Source: Diphasiastrum complanatum (taxonomy: Eukaryota > Streptophyta > Lycopodiopsida > Lycopodiales > Lycopodiaceae). Taken from it: a stretch of 64,000 nucleotides of DNA. This document shows positions 1 to 10,795 of this stretch, in pieces. The notes below the pieces were generated by a model. The model had not been told where the DNA came from and did no database searches. It saw only the letters and a list, made by a program, of their open reading frames with translations. The stretch is from contig CM055103.1 of the NCBI GenBank assembly GCA_029204225.1, positions 55,943,078 to 56,007,077 on the forward strand, in the 5' to 3' direction. Numbering within the stretch: the first letter of the stretch is position 1; each line of letters opens with the position of its first letter. The position numbers and the translations under genes were made by a program.

Positions 1-542
1 GACCAATCAACGTGAGATTTTCAACTCCTACACGTGTTATAGCACAAAGAAATTGTTCATCTTGGTGACAATAGTACTCACACTATTGAAGGTGAAGGTA
101 CTGTAAGATTGTGATTCCAGCATGATTGATTCAAACTACTACTGATCAATGCAAAATTATTGGTAGGAGTAATAAGATCCTTGCACTCAGCAAGAGGCAG
201 AGATACTTATATAGATTGGCACATTGTTATTCTGATTCTAGTCAAGCCTTGAAAACCTCTGTTCTTGTCAATAAAGCATTACTATGGCATCATCGCTTAG
301 GACACTTGAATTATGCATCTATTTTGAACATGTCCAGACAATCCATGGCTCTTGATCTCAACTATCTTTCTGGAAAAGTCGATCTCCTTGTCTGTCATAG
401 CTGCATCTTTGGAAAGCAGACTAGGATTCCTTTCAGATCGAGTCATAGGCATGCATCAAAAGGTTTGTTAGATGTTGTTCATACAGATATGTGTGGACCT
501 ATGCAAACTCCATCACTACTTGATGCAAAGTATTTCATTACT
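1..542 (+). mobile_element. Ty1/copia fragment: protease tail, GAG-pre-integrase, start of integrase
   Basis: A copia polyprotein remnant enters from the left edge. At about 43-110 a frame reads VHLGDNSTHTIEGEGTV, typical of the end of the copia protease region. At 126-540 a second frame carries the GAG-pre-integrase motif WHHRLGHLNYASI, a CxxC pair (CHSCIFGK) and the start of integrase, HTDMCGPMQTPS. The two parts are in different frames, so the copy is broken. It stops exactly where a gypsy-type LTR starts at 543, so it was interrupted by a later insertion. No RT or RNase H from this copy is seen on the other side of that LTR. Confidence 0.85.
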
Positions 543-1346
543 TGTTGGGGGTATTCCCAACACATTGTAAATAAATAAAATCGACCAATAAAATGTGTTG
601 TGAGGGCATGGCATCCTGCGCGTATAAGCCCATGGCTCAATGAGCATGCAAGTTAAGTTGTAAACAAAATAATAGACTTGGCCCCCTTTGTAATTAACAT
701 AAACCTTGAGGCCCAAAGTCAATTTTAAACTGAGTTTACTTTTTTAGAGTCGGGTCCAATTTTGGACTCACAAGAATCTTGTGAATTTCAATGTACTTTT
801 TGTGGACCCTTGGATTAAGCTGGGTCCAAGATGAATGGATAGGATCAATGTAAATATTAGCCAATAGGATTTTGGGGCAAGGGCCCTTCCCCATTTATAA
901 AAAGGCACCATTTGTACTCTAATTCATGCTTAACGAGAAGGAGGAAACTCTAGCACTTTTTGGAGAGAAGCATCCTCATTTGCTATTCATTACTTGCTAA
1001 TGTTTTTTATTGTGTTTTCCATTGCCTTCTTGGTTGTCTTAGTTAATGTTTCTCCATTAACAAGCATAAGGAGCATTTGAGCTAACCTCCACTCTCACTC
1101 TCTATCTCTCTCTTTCTCTCTTCTCTTCTCAATTTCTTCTAATCTTCCCTTTCCTTTCACCTACAATCATGATGGGTAGTTTAGGGGAGTAGAGTTAGTG
1201 GAAGTAGTGTTAGTGGTGGTAGAGTTAGACGAAAAGTAGGGAACTAACTAAAAGTAGCATCTATGCATAGTTAGGTGCCTATCCAGTGAACTAGCCCTTG
1301 TTGACAGGTGGGAGGGCTACTACTACACCAGATTAATGACCCTACA
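543..1346 (+). repeat. Gypsy-type LTR
   Basis: An 804-bp block starts TGTTGGGG and ends CCTACA, followed after one base by a primer-binding site. A TATA-like TTATAAAAAG lies near 896-905, and CT-rich sequence near 1085-1140 fits a transcribed R/U5 portion. The promoter region (CCAATAGGATTTTG, then GGGCCCTTCCCC) resembles the reverse-strand LTR at 34897-35672, so both probably come from one gypsy family. It lies in the copia fragment ending at 542. The partner LTR is not seen in the window. Confidence 0.75.
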
Positions 1347-1347
1347 A

Positions 1348-1365
1348 TGGCGTCGTTGCCGGGGA
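1348..1365 (+). other. Gypsy primer-binding site, tRNA-Asp type
   Basis: TGGCGTCGTTGCCGGGGA is 17/18 identical to the complement of the plant tRNA-Asp 3' end (TGGCGCCGTTGCCGGGGA). It lies one base after the LTR end, as expected for minus-strand priming. Confidence 0.8.
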
Positions 1366-2340
1366 CAGGTTTTCACTAACTAGTATAGCTGCATTTTAGC
1401 TATTTCTTGCTTTTTGAAGTAGTTCTAGGTAGATTTTGGGTGTTTAGAGTTAGTTTTATGTATTTTTCTGTGTTTGGACTGTTCACAGCTAGCGGAGGAG
1501 GTATGAGAGGGTAGAGGAGGCCCTGAACAGCCTCTAAGGGCTTGAAACCCAAACCAACCAGCCAAAAAATCCAAAAAATGCACCAATCTATATTTTGGAG
1601 GAAAAAAGAGTCTAAAATCTCATCAGATTTTAATATCTCCAAAACCAGTGGGAGTTAACCCTTGCATGATTGGCAATAGCTCCAGGGTATTGTCCCAGAC
1701 CTGCATAGAAGCCTGCGAGAGTTAGTTCCAAGCAGATTGCAAAAATAAGAGAAAAACCATAAAAATTTCAAAAAACCCTTGAAAAATACAAACCTTCACC
1801 AGAACTCTTGTAGAGCCCTCTGAAGCTCCATCTGGGGATGTTGCTGCTGGTATTCTACATGCGCAAGGTTGGATCGTCGTTTAAAACACGTAGTTGAAGC
1901 ACGTTGAACATTCGGCTCGATTGAAAATTGATGACTGAATTTTGACTAAAAATTTTACAATTTCTCTGGAGTTGACTTGAAGATGAACATATCAATGATA
2001 TACAGGAATCAACTCTGAAGTGACCTGAATTTCTCAAATTTTTCAAATGCATAAAAATCCTAAACGCTCTACAAGGGGAGCTGGAGATGGATAGATGAAT
2101 CAAAAATTCATTATTGAGATACTCTATGAATAAAAAAACATGCACTTCTTGATTCTTGGACATCCCAAGAACATCAAGAACTGGGATGTCAAAGGATTTG
2201 CAAGAACTAAATGACATTCCCAGCCTAAATGGTTTACCTGAATGTTGATTCCTACTTTAACCCACAAGGCAAAAAAATCTAATCCATGCTACTCTATTCC
2301 ATAACTAATCCACAACCACACACAAAGGATGGAAGGGCTC
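1366..2340. other. No gene seen; probable decayed gypsy leader
   Basis: This stretch follows the gypsy primer-binding site and probably began as its untranslated leader. I find no gag, zinc knuckle or other recognisable domain. The short open frames here have no family features. Confidence 0.5.
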
Positions 2341-2860
2341 ACTCTAGAAAACCATCATGATCAAAGAGCTTAATGTTGTATCAAAACTCGTGGAGACTCT
2401 TATCATTAATCACAAGGAGTAGATACAATGCATAAAAAGCTCTCTTCTGCAAAGGGGAAGCCTCTTAAATGAGCAAGAGAGCTACTTAGGTGGCATCCTA
2501 GTGGCAATTCCAAATTACACAGTATACAATTGGAATTATCTCCACTAGAGGTCACCATCAAAAGGTGGCTCACTCTACTTTTTTAAAGAGGGGTTTACTT
2601 GCATTTATTTCAAATGCCTAGAAATACCCGAGGGGTTTACTTGCATTTATTTCAAATGCCTAGAAATACTAACTCCTACATGGTCATTCCATTTCTTTTG
2701 GGATTCACTATGAGGCTCACATTCTATCTTCCTATTATTCTTAGCAAGCATTTCTCGGCTCTCATTCTTCATTCATCCCTCCTTCGTCAGAGACCTCCTT
2801 GGTCTAAGGTGAGATGTGCTCTTGGATAGCTTTGGCCTAGTATCTCGGGGATTCGCCAGA
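2340..2860 (+). repeat. LTR-like repeat, copy 1, with 42-bp internal duplication
   Basis: The segment contains AAACTCGTGGAG near 2384 and then a stretch (CTACATGGTCATTCC, TTTTGGGATTCACTATG, AGGCTCACA) that recurs in diverged form at about 6160-6420 in the same orientation. Inside it a 42-bp unit starting GGGGTTTACTTGC is duplicated (2590-2631 and 2632-2673) with very few differences, so the duplication is recent. The layout suggests two diverged LTRs, but I could not fix the ends. Confidence 0.4.
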
Positions 2861-2869
2861 ATTAGCCAA

Positions 2870-3445
2870 CAAAAATACAAGTCAGATGATGCTGGGGAGC
2901 ACAAAGCAATAAGGGACGAAATCGCGTGCACACAAAGCTAACTACGATATGTAATAGCTATGAGCTTATACTGACAATCAGTCTGAAAATGAAAAAATCA
3001 ATGCTCGAGAGCATTTACTGTATCTGTCTCTGATAAGCTAGCCTCTCGACATCAATGTGCACTCGAGCGTATTAAGAATCAACATATCTATTTCGTCTAG
3101 TCTAGTGTATTGTACAATTAATCACAATGATCGACTATATACAATTTATATTTGCACAGATGTATGTACAAAAGGATGGCGTGGAGCCATTGTGCCATCA
3201 GGAGGTGCCATCAGGAGGAGACCGTGGCCGATGTTGTCATTGTCAAGTTAGTTGCACAGTACATGAAGCGAGCGTGAGGAGGCCTCGGTATGTCGGTCTT
3301 CCCCGATATGTCGACCAAACTCGATAAGTCAGAGCTGATAAGTCTTCTGTAATAGAGCTGTGCAACAATGCATGTAAATTTGCAACATTATGAATGGAAC
3401 TAGATTAACATAGGATTTAGGAGAGTAGAATAGATAAATCCAACG
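2870..3445 (-). repeat. Probable 3' LTR of the minus-strand copia fragment
   Basis: On the minus strand this lies directly after a 13-G polypurine tract (plus-strand C run at 3446-3458). Its far part (2880-3060: AGATGATG, GGAGCACAAA, GACGAAATCGCGT) recurs in diverged form at about 4790-4960, as two LTR copies would. The outer boundary is approximate. Confidence 0.5.
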
Positions 3446-3459
3446 CCCCCCCCCCCCCT

Positions 3460-4150
3460 TAATCTGGATTTGTGAATGCCTTGATCTTCAGACTAAGCAA
3501 TGCACAAAATTTGTTGTGTGCATCAATGCTCAATGCCTTGTTGAATACATTTGCAACCATGTCCTATATTCGATAGTACGCTAAGCTTACGAGAATGTTG
3601 CCCCTGACATAATGATATCGAATCTCAATGTGCTTACTCCTAGAGTGAAATCTAGGATTGGCCGATAAGGCAATGGCATTCTGATTATCACAGAATATGA
3701 TAGTTGGGGTGTACTAATTCAGACTTATGTTTGACAATAAATTTCTAAACCAAAATGCTTCTTTGACAGATTGAGAAGCAGCAATGTATTCTACTTCTGT
3801 AGATGAAAGAGATCTGCTTACGTTTGTTCCAAGAGATAGGATTGTCGTTGAAGAAGAATATAAATTCGGATGTGGACTTACAAATATCTACATCTCCTCC
3901 CCATCTTGCATTGAAATATCCACTGAGCCAATTAAGATTGTCGTTGTCGACTTCTCCATAGCAGATGCACTGGTGTTGTATCTTGAATGTATCTCATGAC
4001 TCTTATAAGAGCCTTCCAATGGGTTATGCCAGGATTAGCCATGAATTGGCTGAGTGAGCTGACTGCAAACGCGAGATCAAGTCTTGTACAGACCATTGCA
4101 TACATGAGAGATCCAAGTATCGACCGATACATATATTCTCTCATCTACTC
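3460..4150 (-). pseudogene. Ty1/copia RT C-terminus and RNase H, degenerate
   Basis: Read on the minus strand, 4144-3932 gives the copia signature YRSILGSLMYAMVCTRLDLA and FAVSSLSQFMANPG. Further on come the RNase H motifs [34 protein letters not shown] and [10 protein letters not shown], running to a stop near 3470. The frame is broken by a few stops and shifts. It is followed by a polypurine tract and a probable 3' LTR, so this is the 3' end of a copia element that lost gag, integrase and most of RT. The initial YVDD part of RT is not present. Confidence 0.85.
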
Positions 4151-4159
4151 CTCTTCCTG

Positions 4160-5105
4160 CTTGGTCTGAGGACATTGGCGCTTCGACAATCGCAGGTCTG
4201 TAGATCGTTCATTTGACGCTTCGAATATTTGTGTAGGTGTCTATGATAGCCATGAAGAGTGCAAAAGAGATTGACGTCCATGACTGCCATGCACTTCTTC
4301 ATATCAGATGTTCGAATGGTCAGTGGAGCAAATATCACTAATGGAAAAGAAAATATTGTAAAGCATTCAACAATACTTGCATACATTAAGAAAATAGAGG
4401 ATCTGTACTTTAATGTTGTAAGTACGACAGTCAGATTGCAATCATGTGCCCAAGAATGGTTCACAATGTTGGAAAGAGGGAGGTGAAGTGAGTCGGTTCG
4501 ACAAGTCAAAGACTATAAGCGACTTATCGAGCGCATCGGAATAAGACTTTTTTCCTAATGCATGACTACACCTATCAATATTCAACAAAGCTACAATGAC
4601 AAAAAGTCATCTTCAATATTTTAGCAACCAACTTTAAAATTGTTAGCACTAAAGTGATTTCAGAGCCAAAGAAGATGTATTACAACAAACAAACAAAATG
4701 ATAAGAGATTTATCAGTTACAAATAACTATACATTCTGACATAATACTAAACGCAATGAAAGATAGATTGATTCAGCAAGTAGCACGTACAAATCAGATG
4801 ATGAGAGCACAAAACATTAGCGGATGAAATCGCGTACTCTAAGTTATCTCTGAGTAACTGAAAACTCTGTCTGATGTACTTTCGCTGATAAGCAGTAAGC
4901 GCGAATAGCAATAACTGAGCTAAGATGGACACTAAGCTTCTTGGCTTACTCGCTGAGATAATATTTGATGATCAGTTATTTATACTAAAGCGCGGCTTCT
5001 TCTCATCGATTGTTCGAGGACATTGTCACGCTCCGTGGCAGTGGTATCTAGTTCACCTAGGATCCTTTCTTTGTCAAGGTTGGCCATGTCCAGTTGCCCT
5101 TGCAA
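4160..5105. other. No gene; contains second LTR-like copy near 4790-4960
   Basis: The only interpretable content is a diverged repeat of the 2880-3060 sequence at about 4790-4960 (AATCAGATGATGAGAGCAC, GATGAAATCGCGTACTC). If these are the two LTRs of the minus-strand copia element, most of its interior was deleted. No protein domain is seen. Confidence 0.45.
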
Positions 5106-5109
5106 TAAT

Positions 5110-5560
5110 AAGACTTGTTTTCTAGCATCATGTATGGCTTGACCTGATCATGTGCAATAGTCAGCGCATTCTCGAGAGTTGCTACATATTTCTCCAAGGC
5201 ATCTGTATGTTGTTGTGCCTTCTTCACCTCAACTTCTAATTTATCTTTATACTGTTTAGCGATCTTCAACTCAAGGTTCAGCTAAATGAGTTTTTGGTTG
5301 ATAAGAGTGTTTTTTGATTCCAAATCTGAAATTCTCTTATCTATTGTGGTCTTTTCATCCATCATGGTCTAGATTATTCGTCTAAGGTGTGAAACTATGC
5401 CAAGGGCGTCTGTTAGTAGATTTTCTACTTCACAATTAGTAGCGATTTTGTTTGACACAGATTCTGCAAGACTACAATTTTGTAGTTCTGCTATGGATTC
5501 TATTCTGCTCTCTACCTGCAACCTACTGACAGGTCCTATCAGCCTACAGCCGACAAGGTC
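5110..5560 (-). pseudogene. Coiled-coil protein remnant, unidentified
   Basis: One minus-strand frame stays largely open across about 450 bp with at least two in-frame stops. It reads as a heptad-rich coiled coil: segments include SVSNKIATNCEVENLLTDAL, TTIDKRISDLESKNTLINQK, LELKIAKQYKDKLEVEVKKA and HTDALEKYVATLENALTIAH. The high Leu/Ile/Lys/Glu content and heptad spacing support a structural C-terminal region. I do not recognise the family. It lies downstream, on the same strand, of the unidentified ORF at 6689-7495 and may be the tail of the same mobile-element protein; that link is inference. Confidence 0.5.
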
Positions 5561-6160
5561 CTGCTATTCTTTTTAGCTCTTCGGTTTGCAGTATAATGGT
5601 GGTGTAATAATGATGTACCCCGCTTGTCAATTGGCACACCTACAACCTGATTTTGGTCCTTTATTGACAATGGTAGCTCATCTTGGATATAAGATCTATC
5701 AGGACTCGTGCATCTACGGTTCTACAGTTATGCTTCAGATTTCTTCTTGTTTTCTTACAGTCTGCATATTATTACTAGTCTAATCTACACAAGAAACAGG
5801 GAACATAACTGAATCTAATTCTATTAGAATCACAGATCAACAACACAACATCTAATGAAAGCAAATGAGAATCCTACAGAGTGCTTTTACAATTGTCACT
5901 CAACACTTGTAATAAAAACTCCTCAAGGAGCCAAGAATAGGGAAGCATCAAAACTGAGTGGAATGGTGGATCAACCTCCAAGGCCTGCACATCTACCTGA
6001 TACTAAACCCAAACCAAACCTTAAGAGAAGAATCAACAACAATCACATTCATACATCAGTATCCAACTAAATGCATGAAGATGGAGCATGGAAAGAAATG
6101 TAAGTAGTAGAATCTTCAATTTAAAGAGCAACAACATTTCAGTACATAACACATGCTTTG
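5561..6160. other. No gene seen
   Basis: Between the coiled-coil remnant and the next repeat I see no domain, RNA gene or ordered repeat. Short open frames here have no family features. Confidence 0.5.
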
Positions 6161-6540
6161 AAACTCGTGGAGGGGCCTCTATGTATGCCCATGAGCTGGT
6201 GAATCCAATTCTATCATAATTTGGATTCTACCTCTTACAAATGAGTGAACCCCATTCTATAAAGATTTGGGTTCCACCTCTTACATGATAATAGGAGGCC
6301 TCTTTTTAAAAAAAACATAATTCAAGTTGAGAGAGTCTAAATTACTAGCTCCCACATGGTTGTCCATCTTTTGGGAATTACCATGGGGCTCACAAATTGT
6401 ACATTTTAGCCTAGCACTAATAATTATTGTGCTCTCAGACTCGGTTCTCAACTTCATCTCTGCTAGAAGCCCTTTTGAGTGGAGAGATTCTACATTGACA
6501 CCTCGGGGCATGACCTCAAGGCATGGCATCAGCTAACATT
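6160..6540 (+). repeat. LTR-like repeat, copy 2
   Basis: AAACTCGTGGAGGGGCC (near 6161), then CTCCCACATGGTTGTCC, TTTTGGGAATTACCATG and GGGCTCACA match the order and spacing of the repeat at 2384-2725 with substitutions. Both copies point the same way and lie about 3.7 kb apart, with transposon-like ORF remnants between. A related AAACTCGTGGAGGGCC motif recurs near 42109. Confidence 0.4.
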
Positions 6541-6688
6541 ATCCTCCCCTATAGTGTTGCAGGTCCCACTGCATTGCTTCATGTGGTTCTTGGAAAGACA
6601 TAGATCAACATTTGCCTACGTAAAACCAAGAACTTATTGGTTTCATTGTCGTGCGTCTTGGCAAAAATTTCAATGTCGCATCAGCTTA

Positions 6689-7495
6689 TCAGGATAGCCC
6701 TGTATAACCGAGAGTCTCTTGTTTGTCCTTCTCAGCTTTTCTTCTATCAAGAGTTTTCTCGTAGCCGACCTTCCTTCCAATGGTTTTGAATGTGATGAGT
6801 CTTGTCTTTGCGCCCAGCGGAATAGGACCCAAGTATGGCTTTATTCCAAGTATGAATTTGTTTTCATACCACTTCTCGATCATTTGTACGTACTGACTGG
6901 AAGAAAATGCTGCTCGAAAATAGAGTCTTGCCAACATTAGATGCACATCTTCTGTCTGCAAAGGTTGATTGACGTCCAACATTATGGGTGGTAGCCCCTT
7001 ATTCCAGTAGCACTCCAATGTCACGAGAAAGGCTATGGATAAACAATAGTTTGCACTTTTGTGGATTACAGTATCTACACTTCCCCTATAGGCATATCCA
7101 AACTTTAGTAGCACGGCTCGATACTTTTCATGAGATGAGCTTGAGTCAACTCTTGGCATTATAGGCCGATTGACCTGTCGCTCAACTGGTTTCATTTTTT
7201 CCCAAGGGTCTCTTCTCTTGATTGACACATAATAGGGGACAACCTTGGTGCCCTTAGTACTCCTGAAGCTGTCACTATTTAGTAGCATCATGATCCTCTA
7301 GGAGGGTTGTGGTCTTAAGGCATTCACGAGGCTACTGGGCTTGGAATATTCTTTCGCAGTTACTTTCTTTGCCCCCTGTCGTTCCCCTTTCTTGTAGGTC
7401 TTCTGAAATTCATCAAACTCTTTTCGATCATCATACCGTCTTTTTATGTTTTCTATGAACTTCTCGGGCAGATATGACAGTGACAAAGCCAGCTG
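6689..7495 (-). pseudogene. Unidentified ORF of about 266 codons with one in-frame TAG
   Basis: Two adjoining minus-strand frames (7486-7298 and 7291-6689) are the same frame, separated only by one TAG at 7298-7300. The combined product is basic and has no zinc knuckle, protease or RT motif. Segments include SLSYLPEKFIENIKRRYDDR, VVPYYVSIKRRDPWEKMKPV, LQTEDVHLMLARLYFRAAF and PYLGPIPLGAKTRLITF. No Met start lies at the 5' end: the frame opens after a stop at 7496-7498, so the true N-terminus is missing or spliced. I do not recognise the family. The transposon context and the coiled-coil remnant downstream suggest a gag-like or other mobile-element protein, but that is a guess. Confidence 0.4.
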
Positions 7496-7499
7496 CTAC

Positions 7500-9156
7500 C
7501 ACATCACACCCCTTGATTACCCATTCCCCCCTCTCTTGTCATGGAGAGGTTAGAGCTCCAAATGAGACATGGCCTAGTACTCGGAGTGTTAGTATTGGAT
7601 CCTCCATGGCACCACATTCAACCATCATTGAGAGGGAGAGGTAGGAAGAGAGGCCAGACTACATAGTTGGGGGTAGGAATTATTATGTGTTCAACTTTGT
7701 TCCCAAAGTGATGGAGGAGGCATAGTCCCCGATAGTGCTTTTACACCTACGATCTCCCATTTCATCTTTGCTAAGACCGTCATGGAGGAAGATGATGGCT
7801 ATAGTGAGCATGGTCAAATAGGTATGGCCAGGGCCTTGCAGTGAGTATCTCAGGGCGAGAGGACTTGTTACTGAGCGAGCTCGTAGTTAGATCCTCTCAA
7901 GAGGACATGGGGCCCAGTATGCACTCCAATACTCTATGCCCATAGTCCTCTTTTAAGTTTTGTCTTTCAAGTTTGCTTCTAAGTAATAAGTTTTAACTTT
8001 TAAGTATAGTCGCTGAACAATATTGCTTTCAACTGTAATTCTTGTAAGGCTTGTCTTCTTCAATAGGTAATAATATATGACGCCGATTTCACATGTAGGT
8101 GCAATGGATAAAGGCAAGCAACTTATCTCTACATATGTGGCTATTGAACCTCACTTGCTAACTAAGGCAAAGTACACTCTACCAAACTTAACCATAGCAA
8201 GAGAGGTGGATTTAACTGATTTTTATGGAAAAAATAAAAACTAATAAATTTGTATATTGACACCTATGACAGACCACGCATAAGAAAGCCATCTTCATTT
8301 AATTGGAGTCAAAAGATTGAGGCTACCTACATATGGGGGTTGTTTGGAATGTCAACATGCAAGGAAATGCCTAATTTGGGTACTTGTGAGGGCTCCTAGA
8401 GTTGGGAAAATCATGAAGATTTACCTTCCTGTTGAGGCATATAGCCTACAATAAGACACATATGAAGCAAGGAGGGCAAAGATGGTTCATTAGAAACCTT
8501 TTATGGAGCTCAAGTTGTTTTGATAGCCTTGACAATGCCAACTTTACTTAGTGTTACACATCATTGAACGTTCTTTTGAAGCAAAGGGTAAATCAATAGG
8601 TATGAAGACAAAGAAATGTGCAAAAAAAAGAAGGAAAGAGAAGTAAAAAATAAATCCAAACTTCAAGTTTCCAAAACAAAGAACATAGCATGGAGTAGCT
8701 GATAGATAGTAGAGGTGAGAGAAAGAAATTGAAAAGAGGATAATGAAAGTTGAAACTAACATGATGGTGCTCTTGCCCTTGGCGGAAGAGGCTCAACCTA
8801 TGGTTCTCCAAATGTCTAGATCGTTTACTATAGTTACCTCATTTGCTATAGCAATATGATCTATTTGATTATTTTTCTTCATGTTTGTTTTTCCATGTTG
8901 GTTCTTTCTTTGTAGCAAAGTATCCATGCATATGCTAAAGAAATCAAGGCTCTCTTCCTTTCTCTTCAGGGTCGACATAGCTTTCTACAGAGAAGTAACG
9001 AATTACAAGGCTACTAGAAAGGTGTTGTTGCAAAAAACTAATTGATAATAATTCGTATTGTTGTAATATGAGGATCTTTAGCAAAAGAAGTCACAGAGGA
9101 ACACTACGGAGGAGGTATGAGGCATTGCGTCAGGCTACCATGTCACATTCCAAATA

Positions 9157-9159
<3 letters not shown>
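7500..9159. other. No gene seen
   Basis: About 1.6 kb without recognisable domains, RNA genes or LTR ends. Short open frames near 8544-8978 are low-complexity and on inspection have no family features. Confidence 0.5.

Positions 9160-9231
<72 letters not shown>
9160..9231. repeat. (GA)n microsatellite
   Basis: About 70 bp of uninterrupted AG dinucleotide repeats, roughly 0.8 kb upstream of the IYO promoter region. Similar GA/CT tracts recur at 37149, 50633 and 60352. Confidence 0.98.
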
Positions 9232-9233
<2 letters not shown>

Positions 9234-10015
9234 ATGACATATTCATCAAATAATTGATTTATGGTCGTAACAACAGCCCGTTAGATATAGCTGATAGTGA
9301 TGACAAGAAGATGACGTTCCAAAAAGAGAACGTGTCATTTTGGGACCCAACACTGCTCATTTAACTTGTTTGTTTGTTTAATGTGTGAAAATGCACATCA
9401 TGATTCATGGTCTAATTAAATCATAAGTTTTTTTACTATTGCAAGCTACAAGATATAGATTACATTACTTTTTACATAAGTGTTTGGCTATAGTTAATCT
9501 AGAGTTGATGAACCTAAACCTAGTATGAAATGAGGGGATAACTTATTTTGAACCACCATTCTTCTTGTGATACTAAGAGGCTCTTACCATTTGGTTCGTT
9601 AAACCGGGTGCTATGTCATGCTTTCACCTGGCTGAACAGGTCACCCACTTGTTCTTCGACCCGTGCTGTTGAAAAATGTCATTATGCACCATGCCCGCGT
9701 GAACGGGTCATATGTAAAGAGGCCCTAAGGGCTCCCAAAGATCTAATGGCGGGGAGATATGATACTGTCTTGGAGAGATTGTGATATCACCCCTCCCCTT
9801 AGATGCTTGGTGCTGAATAAGCTCATAAAAAATGAGTAGTTTGAAATAGCTATGTTAAAGCGAGGTTTTTGTTTTCCCAGTGGTGTGGAAAGCTGACATT
9901 TCCTAATAATGGAACCATCATCTTTCTTCTAAAACAGATTTCATAAAAAACTTAGGAAGTTATATTTTGAAAAATTTCAAAAATCAACAACTTAAAAAAA
10001 AAAAAAAGAGAGAGG
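9232..10015. other. Intergenic upstream of IYO, no gene seen
   Basis: The stretch ends in a short A-rich run before the telo-box duplication. I see no coding domain. The open frame at 9548-9784 has no recognisable feature. Confidence 0.5.
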
Positions 10016-10093
10016 CAAAGATCCGTCCATAAATAGCTCCATAAACCCTAAACCCAAAGATCCGTCCATAAATAGCTTCATAAACCCTAAATG
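10016..10093 (+). promoter_or_regulatory. Two 39-bp direct repeats, each with a telo-box
   Basis: Two near-identical 39-bp units (10016-10054 and 10055-10093) each contain ATCCGTCCATAAATAGCT followed by ATAAACCCTAAA, which includes the plant telo-box AAACCCTAA. Telo-boxes are known in promoters of plant ribosomal-protein and proliferation genes. They lie about 420-495 bp upstream of the IYO start codon. A role in meristem-biased expression is inference. Confidence 0.6.
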
Positions 10094-10335
10094 CAAAGAG
10101 GGCAGAGATGTATGATCGTCGTCACTCTTGTTGCAAGGAGGAGCATGCGAAGGAGGACAAGGAGGAGCACGCGAAGGAAACAGATTCTGAGTAGAGTAGA
10201 GTAGAGTGAGTGAATCCTGCCTGCTGTGCAAAATTCAAATGTATGTTTGAAGCGTTGTATAGCGTGCTCCCTGGCTTGATTGACCCCACAACCTCATGCT
10301 AGTGTAGTTAACGGGCTCCCCATAATTTCAGCACG

Positions 10336-10342
10336 TATATAT
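10336..10342 (+). promoter_or_regulatory. Possible TATA box for IYO
   Basis: TATATAT lies 169 bp upstream of the chosen start codon, just after GCACG. If used, transcription would begin near 10365-10375, leaving a leader of about 140 nt. The choice rests on position only. Confidence 0.35.
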
Positions 10343-10404
10343 GGGCATCTGAATTGGGCAGTGGATTTCTGTGTTGGGCACTGGAATTCTGTATTGGGCA
10401 CTGG

Positions 10405-10551
10405 ATGAAGCCTCAAACGAATCGTGATATCATATGGTTTGATCAGCTGCAGAATTGGTTGAAGAAAGAGCGTCTCACTTGCTTTTCTGATGCTTTGGGA
10501 TTGATTGAAGATGTCAGATCGCAATCCGCAGCTCCCCAGCAGTCGTACTAA
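10405..10551 (+). CDS. Upstream ORF overlapping the IYO start
   Basis: An ATG at 10405 opens a 48-codon frame that ends in a stop at 10549-10551, 41 nt past the IYO ATG at 10511 and in a different frame. If the transcript starts near the TATA-like site, ribosomes using this ATG could not simply reinitiate at the main start, which would lower IYO output. The peptide has no known features. Whether the ATG is in the mRNA is not known. Confidence 0.35.
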   Translation: MKPQTNRDIIWFDQLQNWLKKERLTCFSDALGLIEDVRSQSAAPQQSY

Positions 10552-10795
10552 CCCCAAGGTTGTACGCCTGTCCGATCCATACGATGTTGCTTCCTCGACT
10601 GCCTTTGCGCCCAGTGTGTCTGTGCCTGTGCCCGGAGGAGGTGGAGCAGCAAAAGCAGGAGGCTATGAGCCACTCAGAGTTCTAGGGGCAATCAGAGAGA
10701 AGGGCTTTCAGAAAGATGCTAGACCGGTAAGGATTTCAGCTCCTGAGCCGAGGGTTACACCGTTCCCTGTGGCCCGGCACCGATCTGAAGGCCCG
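10511..10795 (+). CDS. IYO: IYO exon 1 (residues 1-95)
   Basis: Starts at ATG 10511 (A at -3, no in-frame upstream ATG). The first 80 residues are Pro/Ser/Gly-rich and little conserved. It ends with FPVARHRSEGP, matching the conserved motif near the N-terminus of plant MINIYO. The donor is CCCG|GTGAGT, phase 0. Confidence 0.9.

Noticed and set aside
9548-9784. 78-codon plus-strand frame upstream of IYO
   Set aside because: No domain, no promoter or context support.
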